DNA of 64,000 bases from Paracoccaceae bacterium (GTDB taxonomy: Bacteria > Pseudomonadota > Alphaproteobacteria > Rhizobiales > Stappiaceae), in assembly GCA_002709505.1 (NCBI GenBank), contig PARB01000086.1:1-64000 (forward strand), given 5' to 3'. Within the stretch, counting starts at the first letter, position 1, and every line of letters starts with the position of its first letter. The translations under genes and the position numbers were made by a program. Below the pieces are notes generated by a model, which worked only from the letters and a program-made list of their open reading frames with translations, did no database searches and was not told the origin of the DNA. Positions 35,786-44,302 of this stretch are shown in pieces.

Positions 35786-36687
35786 CGGTCATGACCGGCG
35801 ACATCGCCAGCTACAATTTTGCCTATCTGGACGAACAGACCAAGCGGATGATCCGCCGCGCGATCCTCAAGGCCATCGCCATTCCGGGCTATCAGGTGCC
35901 GTTTGCCAGCCGCGAGATGCCGATGCCCTACGGCTGGGGCACGGGCGGGGTGCAGGTGACGGCCTCGATCATCGGTCCCGACGACCGGCTCAAGGTGATC
36001 GACCAGGGCGCCGACGACACCACCAACGCGGTCTCGATCCGCGCCTTCTTCCAGAAGGTCGCCAATGTCGCGGTGACGACGCACACGGGCGAGGCGACGA
36101 TCATCCAGACCCGCCACCGCATTCCCGAGGAGCCGCTCGTCGAGGGGCAGGTGCTGGTCTATCAGGTGCCGATCCCCGAGCCGCTGCGCTTCCTGGAGCC
36201 GCGCGAGACCGAAACGCGCAAGATGCACGCGCTTGAGGAATACGGCCTCATGCATGTGAAGCTCTATGAGGACATCGCCCGCCACGGCCATATCGCCACC
36301 ACCTATGCCTATCCGGTGCTGGTCGCAGGCCGATACGTGATGGATCCCTCGCCGACGCCGAAATTCGACAATCCGAAGATGGACATGTCGCCGGCGCTGC
36401 AGCTCTTCGGCGCCGGCCGCGAGAAGCGGATCTACGCGATCCCGCCGTTCACCCGCGTCGTCAGCCTCGATTTCGAGGATCACCCCTTCGAGATCCAGAG
36501 CTTCGAGGAGCCCTGCGCGCTCTGCGGGGCGGAGAACGTCTATCTCGACGAGGTCATCCTCGACGACCGGGGCGGGCGGATGTTCGTCTGTTCCGACACC
36601 GATCACTGCGAGGGGCGGCTTGAGCAGGGCCACAAGGGCCGGCTCGCCCCGGAAGACGCCTATGCGACCAGGGAGACGGCGCAATGA
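35782..36687 (+). CDS. phnJ: Alpha-D-ribose 1-methylphosphonate 5-phosphate C-P lyase
   Basis: A 301-residue radical SAM enzyme that breaks the C-P bond, releasing an alkane and ribose 1,2-cyclic phosphate 5-phosphate. The four Cys at residues 245, 248, 270 and 276 (EEPCALCGAEN, FVCSDTDHC) keep the exact spacing of the E. coli [4Fe-4S]/radical cluster. The N-terminus YNFAYLDEQTKRMIRRAILK is classical PhnJ. The gene starts in an ATGA overlap with phnI and ends in another with phnK. All catalytic features are intact, so the operon should be able to cleave phosphonates such as methylphosphonate. Confidence 0.96.
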   Translation: MTVMTGDIASYNFAYLDEQTKRMIRRAILKAIAIPGYQVPFASREMPMPYGWGTGGVQVTASIIGPDDRLKVIDQGADDTTNAVSIRAFFQKVANVAVTTHTGEATIIQTRHRIPEEPLVEGQVLVYQVPIPEPLRFLEPRETETRKMHALEEYGLMHVKLYEDIARHGHIATTYAYPVLVAGRYVMDPSPTPKFDNPKMDMSPALQLFGAGREKRIYAIPPFTRVVSLDFEDHPFEIQSFEEPCALCGAENVYLDEVILDDRGGRMFVCSDTDHCEGRLEQGHKGRLAPEDAYATRETAQ

Positions 36688-37475
36688 GTTCGCTTTTCGA
36701 GGATGCCGCGCCGCTTCTTTCGGTCGACGGCCTGACGAAATTCTACGGATCCCGCATCGGCTGCCGCGATGTCTCCTTCGACGTCTATCCGGGCGAGGTG
36801 GTTGCCATCGTCGGGGAATCCGGCTCCGGCAAGACGACGCTGCTCAACTGCATCTCGACACGGCTCGAGCCGTCGTCCGGCTCGGTCCGCTACCGCATGC
36901 GCGACGGCGCGACCCGCGATCTCTACGAGATGAGCGAGGCGGAACGCCGATTGCTGATGCGCACCGACTGGGGCTTCGTGCACCAGAACCCGGCCGACGG
37001 ATTGCGCATGACCGTCTCCGCCGGCGCCAATGTCGGCGAGCGGCTGATGGCGGTGGGCGAGCGGCACTACGGCCGCATCCGCGAGACCGCCACCGGCTGG
37101 CTCGAGCGGGTGGAAATCGCGGAAGACCGCATCGACGACCAGCCGCGCGCCTTTTCCGGCGGCATGCGCCAGCGGCTCCAGATCGCCCGCAATCTGGTGA
37201 CGGGTCCGCGCCTCGTCTTCATGGATGAGCCGACCGGCGGGCTCGACGTCTCGGTGCAGGCGCGCCTGCTCGACCTGTTGCGCGGGCTTGTCGCCGATCT
37301 CGGGCTTGCGGCCATCGTCGTGACCCATGATCTCGCGGTCGCGCGGCTCCTGTCGCACCGCATGATCGTGATGAAGGGCGGCGACGTCGTGGAGGCCGGT
37401 CTCACCGACCGCGTGCTCGACGATCCGCAGGCGCCCTACACCCAGCTTCTGGTTTCCTCCATCCTTCAGGTGTGA
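36684..37475 (+). CDS. phnK: C-P lyase ABC-type ATPase subunit PhnK
   Basis: A 263-residue ABC ATPase without a membrane partner. PhnK binds the PhnGHIJ core and couples ATP hydrolysis to the C-P lyase cycle. Motifs: Walker A VGESGSGKTTLLN, signature FSGGMRQRLQIARNL, Walker B LVFMDEPTGGLDVSVQ, and switch His in VVTHDLAVARL. The Q-loop region reads WGFVHQNPADGLRM, the PhnK-type sequence. It overlaps phnJ (ATGA) and phnL (GTGA). Confidence 0.95.
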   Translation: MSSLFEDAAPLLSVDGLTKFYGSRIGCRDVSFDVYPGEVVAIVGESGSGKTTLLNCISTRLEPSSGSVRYRMRDGATRDLYEMSEAERRLLMRTDWGFVHQNPADGLRMTVSAGANVGERLMAVGERHYGRIRETATGWLERVEIAEDRIDDQPRAFSGGMRQRLQIARNLVTGPRLVFMDEPTGGLDVSVQARLLDLLRGLVADLGLAAIVVTHDLAVARLLSHRMIVMKGGDVVEAGLTDRVLDDPQAPYTQLLVSSILQV

Positions 37476-38206
37476 CGATGGCTCAGGCTCAGACTTTTGA
37501 CGCGGCGCTCGCCGTCAGCGTCGCCGATCTCTCCAAGACCTTCACCATGCATCTTCAGGGCGGCATCGTCCTGCCGGTCGTCGAGGGCGCGTCCTTCGAT
37601 GTCGCGGCCGGTGAATGCGTCGTGCTCGGCGGCCCCTCGGGCGCCGGCAAGAGCTCGATCATGAAGATGCTCTACGGGAATTACGCCGTCGCGGGCGGAC
37701 GCATCCTGGTGCGGCATCGCGGCGAGATGGTGGATCTTGCAAGCGCCGACCCGCGCGCGGTGATCGCCATGCGGCGTGAGACCATCGGCTATGTCAGCCA
37801 GTTCCTGCGCACGGTGCCGCGCGTGAGCGCGCTCGACCTCGTCGCCGAACCGCTGACGGCGCGGGGCGTGGCGCTTGAGACCGCCCGGGTCCGGGCCGGC
37901 GAGATGCTCGCCCGGCTCAACGTGCCGGAGCGGCTGTGGGCGCTGCCGCCGGCGACCTTCTCCGGCGGCGAGCAGCAGCGGGTCAACATCGCGCGCGGCT
38001 TCATTACCGATCATCCGGTGCTTCTGCTCGATGAACCGACGGCCTCGCTCGACGCCACCAACCGGCGCGTCGTCATCGAGATGATCGCCGAAAAGAAGGC
38101 GGCAGCCGTCGCGCAGATCGGCATCTTCCACGACGAGGAAGTGCGCGAGGCGGTCGCCGACCGGATCATCGACGTGCGCGAATTCGCGCCGAAACAGGCG
38201 GCGTGA
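37472..38206 (+). CDS. phnL: C-P lyase ABC-type ATPase subunit PhnL
   Basis: A 244-residue ABC ATPase that, with PhnGHI, helps form ribose 1-methylphosphonate 5-triphosphate. Motifs: Walker [19 protein letters not shown], where Ser replaces the second Thr/Ser, signature [15 protein letters not shown], Walker [13 protein letters not shown]. The start is either GTG 37472, overlapping the phnK stop, or ATG 37478; the difference is two residues. [18 protein letters not shown] near residues 27-44 is the PhnL-specific segment. Next gene starts 7 bp later. Confidence 0.94.
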   Translation: MTMAQAQTFDAALAVSVADLSKTFTMHLQGGIVLPVVEGASFDVAAGECVVLGGPSGAGKSSIMKMLYGNYAVAGGRILVRHRGEMVDLASADPRAVIAMRRETIGYVSQFLRTVPRVSALDLVAEPLTARGVALETARVRAGEMLARLNVPERLWALPPATFSGGEQQRVNIARGFITDHPVLLLDEPTASLDATNRRVVIEMIAEKKAAAVAQIGIFHDEEVREAVADRIIDVREFAPKQAA

Positions 38207-38213
38207 GACGGTC

Positions 38214-38828
38214 ATGACGAAACTTTGCGAGACGCCGCTCGTCCATGAGACGGCAGCGGTGACGCAGTCCGAGCTCGGCCGCTACACGGAAGTGGCCGAG
38301 CGGGTGCGCATGAGCGAGACGACCTTCGGCGACTATTCCTACATCATGCAGGACGGCATCGTCTGGTGCGCGGAAATCGGCAAGTTCGCCAATATCGCGG
38401 CGGCCGTGCGCATCAACGCGACCAACCACCCGACCTGGCGCGCGACGCTGCATCACTTCACCTATCGCGCCAACGACTACTGGCCCGATGCCGAACCGGA
38501 CGCCGCCTTCTTCGACTGGCGGCGCGAGGGGCGGGTCGTCATCGGCCACGACGTGTGGATCGGCCACGGGGCGACGATCCTGCCCGGCGTCACGGTCGGC
38601 GACGGCGCGGTGATCGGGGCGGGGGCGGTCGTCTCCCGCGATGTCGCGCCCTACACGATTGTCGGCGGCGTGCCGGCAAAGCTCATTCGCGAACGGTTCC
38701 CCAAGGCTGTCTCGGAGCGCATGCAGGCGCTTGCCTGGTGGGACTGGGATCACGCCCGTCTGCGGTCCGCGCTTGAGGATTTTCGCACCCTCGACGCGGA
38801 GGCGTTCCTCGCGCGGCACGGCGGTTAG
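38214..38828 (+). CDS. Phosphonate-operon hexapeptide-repeat acetyltransferase
   Basis: A 204-residue left-handed beta-helix acyltransferase of the xenobiotic acetyltransferase type commonly found in C-P lyase operons. Hexapeptide repeats include [34 protein letters not shown] and [15 protein letters not shown]. The His in [12 protein letters not shown] is in the usual catalytic region. Its substrate is unknown; by analogy with PhnO it may acetylate aminoalkylphosphonates. It is closely spaced after phnL and ends the first phn gene block, before phnC. Confidence 0.88.
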   Translation: MTKLCETPLVHETAAVTQSELGRYTEVAERVRMSETTFGDYSYIMQDGIVWCAEIGKFANIAAAVRINATNHPTWRATLHHFTYRANDYWPDAEPDAAFFDWRREGRVVIGHDVWIGHGATILPGVTVGDGAVIGAGAVVSRDVAPYTIVGGVPAKLIRERFPKAVSERMQALAWWDWDHARLRSALEDFRTLDAEAFLARHGG

Positions 38829-38874
38829 CGGCCGGTTTTGCTTAGCCGCGCCGTGAGCCGGCTGTGTAAGCAAA

Positions 38875-38914
38875 TCGTCACAAAACCGCAGACCGCCTGT
38901 CATGAAGTGCCGCT
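38875..38914 (+). promoter_or_regulatory. Candidate Pho box upstream of phnC
   Basis: In the 118-bp gap before phnC, CTGTCAT at 38897-38903 matches the PhoB half-site perfectly. It is followed after 4 nt by a weak second half TGCCGCT. A weaker 7-mer, CGTCACA at 38876-38882, lies 21 bp upstream, in the expected 11-bp register. This would place phnCDE under phosphate starvation control. Site quality is moderate. Confidence 0.5.
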
Positions 38915-38946
38915 AAGCAGTTCTTGCAAGACAAACAGGGGCGCAC

Positions 38947-39780
38947 ATGTTCAAGCTCGAAGGCGTGACACGAAAGTTCGGGTCCAATACGGCGGTCAAG
39001 TCGGTGACCCTCGACATTCCCGACGGCCAGATGGTCGGCATCATCGGCCGCTCCGGGGCAGGCAAATCCACCCTGCTTCGGATGATCAACAGGCTGATCG
39101 ACCCCAATGGCGGGCGCATCGTCTTCCACGACACCGAGGTGTCGGCGCTGCGCGGCAAGGCGCTGCGCAGCTGGCAGCGCGACTGCGCGATGATCTTCCA
39201 GCAGTTCAACCTGGTGCCGCGTCTCGACGTGCTCACCAACGTGCTGCTCGGCCGGCTCAACCATCGCAATTCGGCGAAGAACCTGCTCGGCATGTTCTCT
39301 CAGGCCGAACGCGCCATGGCGATTGCCGCCCTTGAGCGGCTCGGCATCGCCCAGACCGCGCTGCAGCCGGCGGGAACGCTCTCCGGTGGCCAGCAGCAGC
39401 GCGTGGCGATCGCCCGGGCGCTGATGCAGCAGCCCAAGATGGTGCTCGCCGACGAGCCCATCGCGTCGCTTGATCCGCTGAACGCGCAGAAGGTGATGGA
39501 CGCGCTGAAGGACATCAACGAGCGCGACGGCATCACCGTCGTCACCAACCTGCACACGCTGGACACCGCGCGCAGCTACTGCGAACGCATCATCGGCATG
39601 TCGCAGGGCGCGGTGGTCTTCGACGGTCCGCCGGAAGAGCTGACGACAGAGGCCGCCCGGCGCATCTACGGCGCCGAAGGCGAGGCGCTCTCGGAAGCGA
39701 TCACCTCCACAAGCATCACGGCGCCCGCCCGGGCCGCCTCCTCATCCGCTGGGGTCCTGCGGCCGGCGCTCGCCGGCTGA
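38947..39780 (+). CDS. phnC: Phosphonate ABC importer, ATP-binding protein
   Basis: A 277-residue ATPase energising phosphonate uptake with PhnD and PhnE. Motifs: Walker [18 protein letters not shown], signature [15 protein letters not shown], Walker [16 protein letters not shown], switch His [12 protein letters not shown] (the PhnC-type N-L-H variant). [16 protein letters not shown] is another PhnC block. ATG 38947 has CAGGGGC upstream. The C-terminal ~30 residues are Ala/Ser-rich and not conserved. First gene of the uptake block, preceded by a possible Pho box. Confidence 0.94.
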   Translation: MFKLEGVTRKFGSNTAVKSVTLDIPDGQMVGIIGRSGAGKSTLLRMINRLIDPNGGRIVFHDTEVSALRGKALRSWQRDCAMIFQQFNLVPRLDVLTNVLLGRLNHRNSAKNLLGMFSQAERAMAIAALERLGIAQTALQPAGTLSGGQQQRVAIARALMQQPKMVLADEPIASLDPLNAQKVMDALKDINERDGITVVTNLHTLDTARSYCERIIGMSQGAVVFDGPPEELTTEAARRIYGAEGEALSEAITSTSITAPARAASSSAGVLRPALAG

Positions 39781-39861
39781 GGGTCACGGATCGGCTTCCC
39801 ACGAAACGGGACCAAATCGACATTCAACGGCCGGATCACCCGGACCATCATGGAGACGTCA

Positions 39862-40785
39862 ATGCTCAAGAGCACCCTTCTTGGCGCAGTTGCTGCCGCC
39901 ACCCTTCTGGTCACCGGCGGCGCGATTGCCCCGGTTCAGGCCGAGGACCTCAAGGAATTCCGCATCGGCATTCTCGGCGGCGAGAACGAGGCCGACCGCC
40001 TGCGCAACTTCCAGTGCATGACCGAAAAGCTGCCCGCCGTGCTCGGCGTGGAAAAGGTCTCGCTGTTCCCGGCCGCCGACTATGACGGCGTGATCCAGGG
40101 CCTGCTCGGCGGCACGCTCGACTATGCCGAACTCGGCGCCTCGGGCTACGCCAAGGTCTATCTGAACGATCCGGAAGCGGTGGAGCCGATCCTCACCACC
40201 GTGCAGACCGACGGCTCGACCGGCTATTATTCGGTGATGGTCGCGCGTTCCGACAGCGGCATCACCTCGCTTGAGGACATGAAGGGCAAGAAGCTCGGCT
40301 TTGCCGATCCAGACAGCACATCCGGCTTCCTCGTCCCCTCCGTGACGCTTCCCGAGGCCATCGGCGGCCCGATCGACGGCTATTTCGGCGAGACCGGCTT
40401 CGGCGGTGGTCACGAGAACCTGGTTCTCGAAGTGGTCAAGGGCACCTTCGACGCCGGCACCACCTGGTCGTCGGGCGTTGGCGAGTTCAAGGACGGCTAC
40501 ACCTCCGGCAACCTGCGCAAGATGGTCGACAAGGGCATCCTCGACATGGACGACCTGGTGCAGATCTGGCAGTCGCCGCTGATCCCGAACGGTCCGGTCG
40601 TCGTGCGCTCCTCGCTGAGCGACGACATGAAGACCAAGTTCAAGAACTTCATGCTCGCAATGCCGGAGACCGACCGCGACTGCTTCATGGCGATCCAGGG
40701 CGGCGACTTCAAGGCGTTCACCGAAGTCAACGTCGACTTCTACAAGGCGATCATCGCCGCCCGCAAGGCGAAGATCGGTTCGTAA
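39862..40785 (+). CDS. phnD: Phosphonate ABC importer, periplasmic binding protein
   Basis: A 307-residue binding protein. ATG 39862 is preceded by GGAGACGTCA; ATG 39850 is in frame but lacks a site. Signal peptide MLKSTLLGAVAAATLLVTG, cleavage near VQA-E. The mature protein has the PhnD ligand regions: RIGILGGENEADRLRN, YAELGASGYAKVY and FADPDSTSGFLVP, which contact the phosphonate group. Length is normal. It is followed immediately by a strong hairpin that probably keeps PhnD in excess over the permeases. Confidence 0.95.
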   Translation: MLKSTLLGAVAAATLLVTGGAIAPVQAEDLKEFRIGILGGENEADRLRNFQCMTEKLPAVLGVEKVSLFPAADYDGVIQGLLGGTLDYAELGASGYAKVYLNDPEAVEPILTTVQTDGSTGYYSVMVARSDSGITSLEDMKGKKLGFADPDSTSGFLVPSVTLPEAIGGPIDGYFGETGFGGGHENLVLEVVKGTFDAGTTWSSGVGEFKDGYTSGNLRKMVDKGILDMDDLVQIWQSPLIPNGPVVVRSSLSDDMKTKFKNFMLAMPETDRDCFMAIQGGDFKAFTEVNVDFYKAIIAARKAKIGS

Positions 40786-40800
40786 GCCCCACTCGCTCGC

Positions 40801-40834
40801 GGACGCCGGCGCCAACGCCGGCGTCCGTTTTCTT
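40801..40834 (+). terminator. Intra-operonic terminator/attenuator between phnD and phnE1
   Basis: GGACGCCGGC (40801-40810), 6-nt loop GCCAAC, and GCCGGCGTCC (40817-40826) form a perfect 10-bp stem followed by GTTTTCTTTG. It looks like a Rho-independent terminator in the 79-bp gap inside the phnCDE1E2 operon. Partial read-through, or 3' stabilisation of the phnCD message, would give more binding protein than permease. Confidence 0.8.
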
Positions 40835-40864
40835 TGTTCCCCGTTGCCATTGCGAGCCCCGCCC

Positions 40865-41851
40865 ATGTCGCTTGCGACGCTTTCCCCCAACGCCGCATCC
40901 CGCGACGGCGTCCCCTTGAGCGCGCAAGGCGCGCTCGTCGAGCGCCACTGGCGCGAGCAGGCCGGCCGGCGCCGGCTCTACACCGTCGGCGGCCTTGCGG
41001 TGCTTCTCCTCGCGCTTTCCGGATCGCTCTGGTTCGCGAATGAGACCAACGCCGGCAAGTTCTTCGACCGGCTGCCCTATTTCTTCGATTTCTTCATCGA
41101 TCTCGCGCCGCGCGATCCGATGGAAATCTGGCGGGCGCTGTTCGACCTTCCCTCGCCCTATGACGACGGCAGCTTCAAGTACAATTATCCGGAAGGCCGG
41201 GTCTATCTGACCCAGAGCTTCTACATTCCGGAATATTTCTACAAGATGCTGGAGACGCTGAACATCGCGATCCTGTCGACGCTGATCGGCTTTACCTTCG
41301 GCTTCCTGCTGTGTTTCGTCGCGTCGAAGAACCTGGTGCGCAATGCCTGGCTGCGCGGAACCGTGCGCCGGCTGATGGAGCTTCTGCGTGCCTTCCCCGA
41401 GATCGTGATTGCCGGCTTCTTCGTGGCGATCCTGACCATCGGTCCGATCCCGGCGATCATCGCGGTGTCGATCCATACGGTCGGCTCGCTCGGCAAGATG
41501 TTCTTCGAGGTCGTCGAAAACGCCGACATGCGCCCCGACGAGGGCTTGCGTGCGGTGGGCGCCAACTGGTTCGAGCGGGTGTGGTTTGCCATCGTGCCGC
41601 AGGTCGCGCCCAACTTCATCAGCTATGCGCTGCTCCGGCTGGAGATCAACGTGCGCGCCTCCACCATCATCGGCGCGGTTGGCGGCGGCGGTATCGGCGA
41701 GGTGCTGCGCCTGTCGATCAGCCGCGGCCACGAGGCCAAGACGCTCGCCATCATCCTCCTGCTGTTTCTGACGATCGTCGCCGTCGACCAGTTCTCGGCC
41801 TGGCTGCGCAAGCGCCTCGTCGGCAACCAGGCCTTCGAGTTCGGACGCTAG
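40865..41851 (+). CDS. phnE: Phosphonate ABC importer permease 1
   Basis: A 328-residue inner-membrane permease of the PhnE family. ATG 40865 is used; a TTG 21 bp upstream is in frame. There is one N-terminal helix (about residues 40-58), a periplasmic segment, then the permease core with ETLNIAILSTLIGFTFGFLL and LLRAFPEIVIAGFFV. The coupling loop DEGLRAVGANWFERVWFAIVP is the EAA-type motif. The end contains STIIGAVGGGGIGEVLRL, a PhnE signature. It would pair with the second permease as a heterodimer. No clear ribosome-binding site is visible, which may lower its translation relative to PhnD. Confidence 0.93.
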   Translation: MSLATLSPNAASRDGVPLSAQGALVERHWREQAGRRRLYTVGGLAVLLLALSGSLWFANETNAGKFFDRLPYFFDFFIDLAPRDPMEIWRALFDLPSPYDDGSFKYNYPEGRVYLTQSFYIPEYFYKMLETLNIAILSTLIGFTFGFLLCFVASKNLVRNAWLRGTVRRLMELLRAFPEIVIAGFFVAILTIGPIPAIIAVSIHTVGSLGKMFFEVVENADMRPDEGLRAVGANWFERVWFAIVPQVAPNFISYALLRLEINVRASTIIGAVGGGGIGEVLRLSISRGHEAKTLAIILLLFLTIVAVDQFSAWLRKRLVGNQAFEFGR

Positions 41852-41866
41852 ACAAGGTCCCGTTTC

Positions 41867-43456
41867 ATGGCTTCCACCGCTTCCCTCCCGCTGAGCCAGA
41901 GCGATGTCGACGACATCGCCGCCCGCCATCCCGAGGTTTTCAAGAACCGTCCCTGGCGGCGTTATCGCGCGCCGCTGGCGATCCTCGCGGTCGTGCTCTA
42001 CAGCGTCTATTGCTGGTCGTTCTTCGGCATCGGCAAGGTGCTGCAGGATGCCAATTGGGACATCGCCGGCAATTATCTCGCCGACTGGATCTCCTATGAG
42101 GTGCGGCCCGATTTCGAGATCGAGCCGGACGGGGCGATCCTGCTGGAATGGCCGAGGTTCTCGCCGCTGGGCTCGGACCCCGACCCCGACTGGATCAGCA
42201 TGCAGACCGCGACGATGGAGCGGGTGCGCGCCACGGACGGTGCAACGCCGGCAGCCACGGCGGCCGAGAAGACCGCCAACAGCTTCATGGTGCCGGATGC
42301 CAAGGGCACCGCACCTTCGTCCGCCGGCACCTCCAGCAGCTTCTCCTTCATGGCGCCGGATGCGGCGACCGGCCAGGGGACGGCTGGCGATGCGGGCGAA
42401 CCTGCTGCGCCTGAAACGGTGATCGAAGAGGTGATCACCGAAGCGACAGTCGAGGTGGGGCGCGGCAACCTGATCGAGATCGCGCCGACGCGTGTGGTCC
42501 TGACGCGCGGGTCGGAAAGCGTCGCGGTGCGGCTCGGCCCCGGAGAACTTGTCACGGTCGAGGGCGAGATGCCGGACTGGGTCCAGCAAAAGCGCGCCGG
42601 GCGCAAGGTGCTTGCCTCCTTCGGCTTCGACGGGCGTGCCGAGATCGACTACGACGGCGTCAAGGTGCGCCATCGCTTCATCGGCTGGGAGAACTTCGTC
42701 TTCGACGCCAATTCCCCGTTCTGGGGCAAGAGCGCGGGCGAGGTCCTCGGGCTGATCGTCTCCGGCGAGCGGATCGATCCGGAGCGCTCCAACCTGTCGC
42801 TTGCCTGGAACAACATCCTCTACAATGCCGACTGGCAGCATCTCGACGTGTGGACCAAGCTGCTGCAGACCATCGTCATGGCCTTCGTCGGCACGCTGTT
42901 TGCCGGGGTGGTGGCCTTCCCGCTCGCCTTCCTGGCGGCGCGCAACATCACCCGCAGCCGGATCCTCAACCAGATCAACAAGCGCTTCTTCGACTTCCTG
43001 CGCTCGGTGGACATGCTGATCTGGGCGCTGTTCTTCACCCGCGCCTTCGGTCCGGGACCGCTGGCCGGCATGTCGGCGATCTTCTTCACCGACACCGGCA
43101 CGCTCGGAAAGCTCTACGCCGAGGCGCTGGAAAACATCGACGACAAGCAGCGCGAAGGGGTACGCTCCGTCGGCGCGTCTCCAGCTTCCGTGCAGCGATT
43201 CGGCGTGTTGCCGCAGGTTCTTCCTGTCTTTGCCAGCCAGGCGCTCTATTTCTGGGAATCCAACACGCGTTCGGCGACGATCATCGGCGCCGTGGGTGCC
43301 GGCGGCATCGGCCTGAAACTGTGGGAAGCGATGCGCACCAACCAGGACTGGGAAAACGTCGCCTATATGGTGATCCTGATCCTCGCCGTCGTCTTCCTGT
43401 TCGACGGCATCTCCAATGCCCTGCGCTCGCGTCTGATGGGCGGCCAGAAGCGCTAG
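41867..43456 (+). CDS. phnE: Phosphonate ABC importer permease 2 with large periplasmic insertion
   Basis: A 529-residue PhnE-type permease, much longer than permease 1 (328). An N-terminal helix (about 35-55) is followed by a ~270-residue hydrophilic region before the permease core begins near VWTKLLQTIVMAFVGTLF (about residue 330). The core has the coupling loop REGVRSVGASPASVQRFGVLP and signature SATIIGAVGAGGIGLKLWE. Inside the insertion is an Ala/Ser/Thr/Pro-rich linker (about 115-185) with a repeated SFM-PDA unit 21 residues apart. Part of the insertion looks beta-rich (VGRGNLIEIAPTRVVLTRG). Second permeases of alphaproteobacterial phn operons often carry a periplasmic domain, but the low-complexity linker is unusual. 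Confidence 0.9.
   Translation: MASTASLPLSQSDVDDIAARHPEVFKNRPWRRYRAPLAILAVVLYSVYCWSFFGIGKVLQDANWDIAGNYLADWISYEVRPDFEIEPDGAILLEWPRFSPLGSDPDPDWISMQTATMERVRATDGATPAATAAEKTANSFMVPDAKGTAPSSAGTSSSFSFMAPDAATGQGTAGDAGEPAAPETVIEEVITEATVEVGRGNLIEIAPTRVVLTRGSESVAVRLGPGELVTVEGEMPDWVQQKRAGRKVLASFGFDGRAEIDYDGVKVRHRFIGWENFVFDANSPFWGKSAGEVLGLIVSGERIDPERSNLSLAWNNILYNADWQHLDVWTKLLQTIVMAFVGTLFAGVVAFPLAFLAARNITRSRILNQINKRFFDFLRSVDMLIWALFFTRAFGPGPLAGMSAIFFTDTGTLGKLYAEALENIDDKQREGVRSVGASPASVQRFGVLPQVLPVFASQALYFWESNTRSATIIGAVGAGGIGLKLWEAMRTNQDWENVAYMVILILAVVFLFDGISNALRSRLMGGQKR
42284..42363 (+). repeat. In-frame 63-bp-spaced direct repeat inside phnE2
   Basis: TTCATGGTGCCGGATGC (42284-42300) recurs as TTCATGGCGCCGGATGC (42347-42363), 63 bp (21 codons) apart, one mismatch in 17. 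The DNA between is Ser/Thr/Gly-coding and less conserved. It marks an old tandem duplication within the linker of the permease. Confidence 0.75.
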
Positions 43457-43588
43457 GATGCCCTGTTCGGGCCCGCCCGATGGCGCGGGTCCGGCTTTTC
43501 ACCCGATCCGCGGCGTCCCGTCCAACGGGGGGCCGCGCGATCATTCGTTTGCGGGATGTTTTCGTCCCGCGCAGGACCGACCGACCCG

Positions 43589-44290
43589 ATGCGATACGCT
43601 CTCTACTACTCCCCCTCCGCCGACCATCCGCTGGTCGCCGCGGCTGAACACTGGCTCGGCCGCAGCCTCTTCGGCCGCGAGGTGCCCGGCGACATGATCG
43701 GCGGGCTGACGCCGCAGGCGCGCGCGCCCTGGATCGCCTCGCCGCGCCGCTACGGCTTTCACGCGACCCTGAAGGCGCCGTTCCGCCTGGCGGAGGGGTG
43801 CGACGAGGCCGCGCTGATTGCAGCGCTCGACGCCTTTGCCGCGACCACAGGGCCGGCGCCAGCGGCACGTCTCGGGCTGGAGAACCTGCGCGGGTTCCTG
43901 GCGCTTACCTTTGCCGGGCCGACCCCGGAACTCGACGTGCTTGCCGCCGAGATCGTGCGGGACTTCGACGGCTTCCGCGCGCCTATGAGCCCCGAGGATC
44001 GCGCCCGCCGGCAGCCGGAGCGTCTGGAGGAGGCCCTGCGCCGCAATCTCGACACCTGGGGCTATCCTTATGTGATGGAGGCCTTCCGCTTCCACATGAC
44101 ATTGACGGAGCGGCTCGATGCGGCCGACGCCGCGCGCGCCGGCGAGGCGCTGCGGCCGCATTTCGCCGGCCTGCTCGAGACGCCCGTTTCGGTCGACCGT
44201 ATCGTGCTGTGCCGGGAGCCGGCCCCGGGCGCGCCCTTCACCTCTATCCACGCGGCGCCGCTCTTCGGCGCTGCGTCCAAAACCGCCTGA
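43589..44290 (+). CDS. Phosphonate-operon DUF1045 protein, 2H phosphoesterase-like
   Basis: A 233-residue protein of the DUF1045 family found in C-P lyase operons. ATG 43589 begins MRYALYYSPSADHPL, the typical start; AGGA lies upstream. Two H-x-T motifs, YGFHATLKAPF near residue 55 and FRFHMTLTERL near residue 168, are the catalytic pair of the 2H phosphoesterase superfamily, which opens cyclic phosphates. The C-P lyase product is a ribose 1,2-cyclic phosphate. No phnP is present in this window, so this protein is a plausible substitute for PhnP. That role is inference from fold and context. Confidence 0.88.
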   Translation: MRYALYYSPSADHPLVAAAEHWLGRSLFGREVPGDMIGGLTPQARAPWIASPRRYGFHATLKAPFRLAEGCDEAALIAALDAFAATTGPAPAARLGLENLRGFLALTFAGPTPELDVLAAEIVRDFDGFRAPMSPEDRARRQPERLEEALRRNLDTWGYPYVMEAFRFHMTLTERLDAADAARAGEALRPHFAGLLETPVSVDRIVLCREPAPGAPFTSIHAAPLFGAASKTA

Positions 44291-44302
44291 AAGACGAAAC
44301 GC

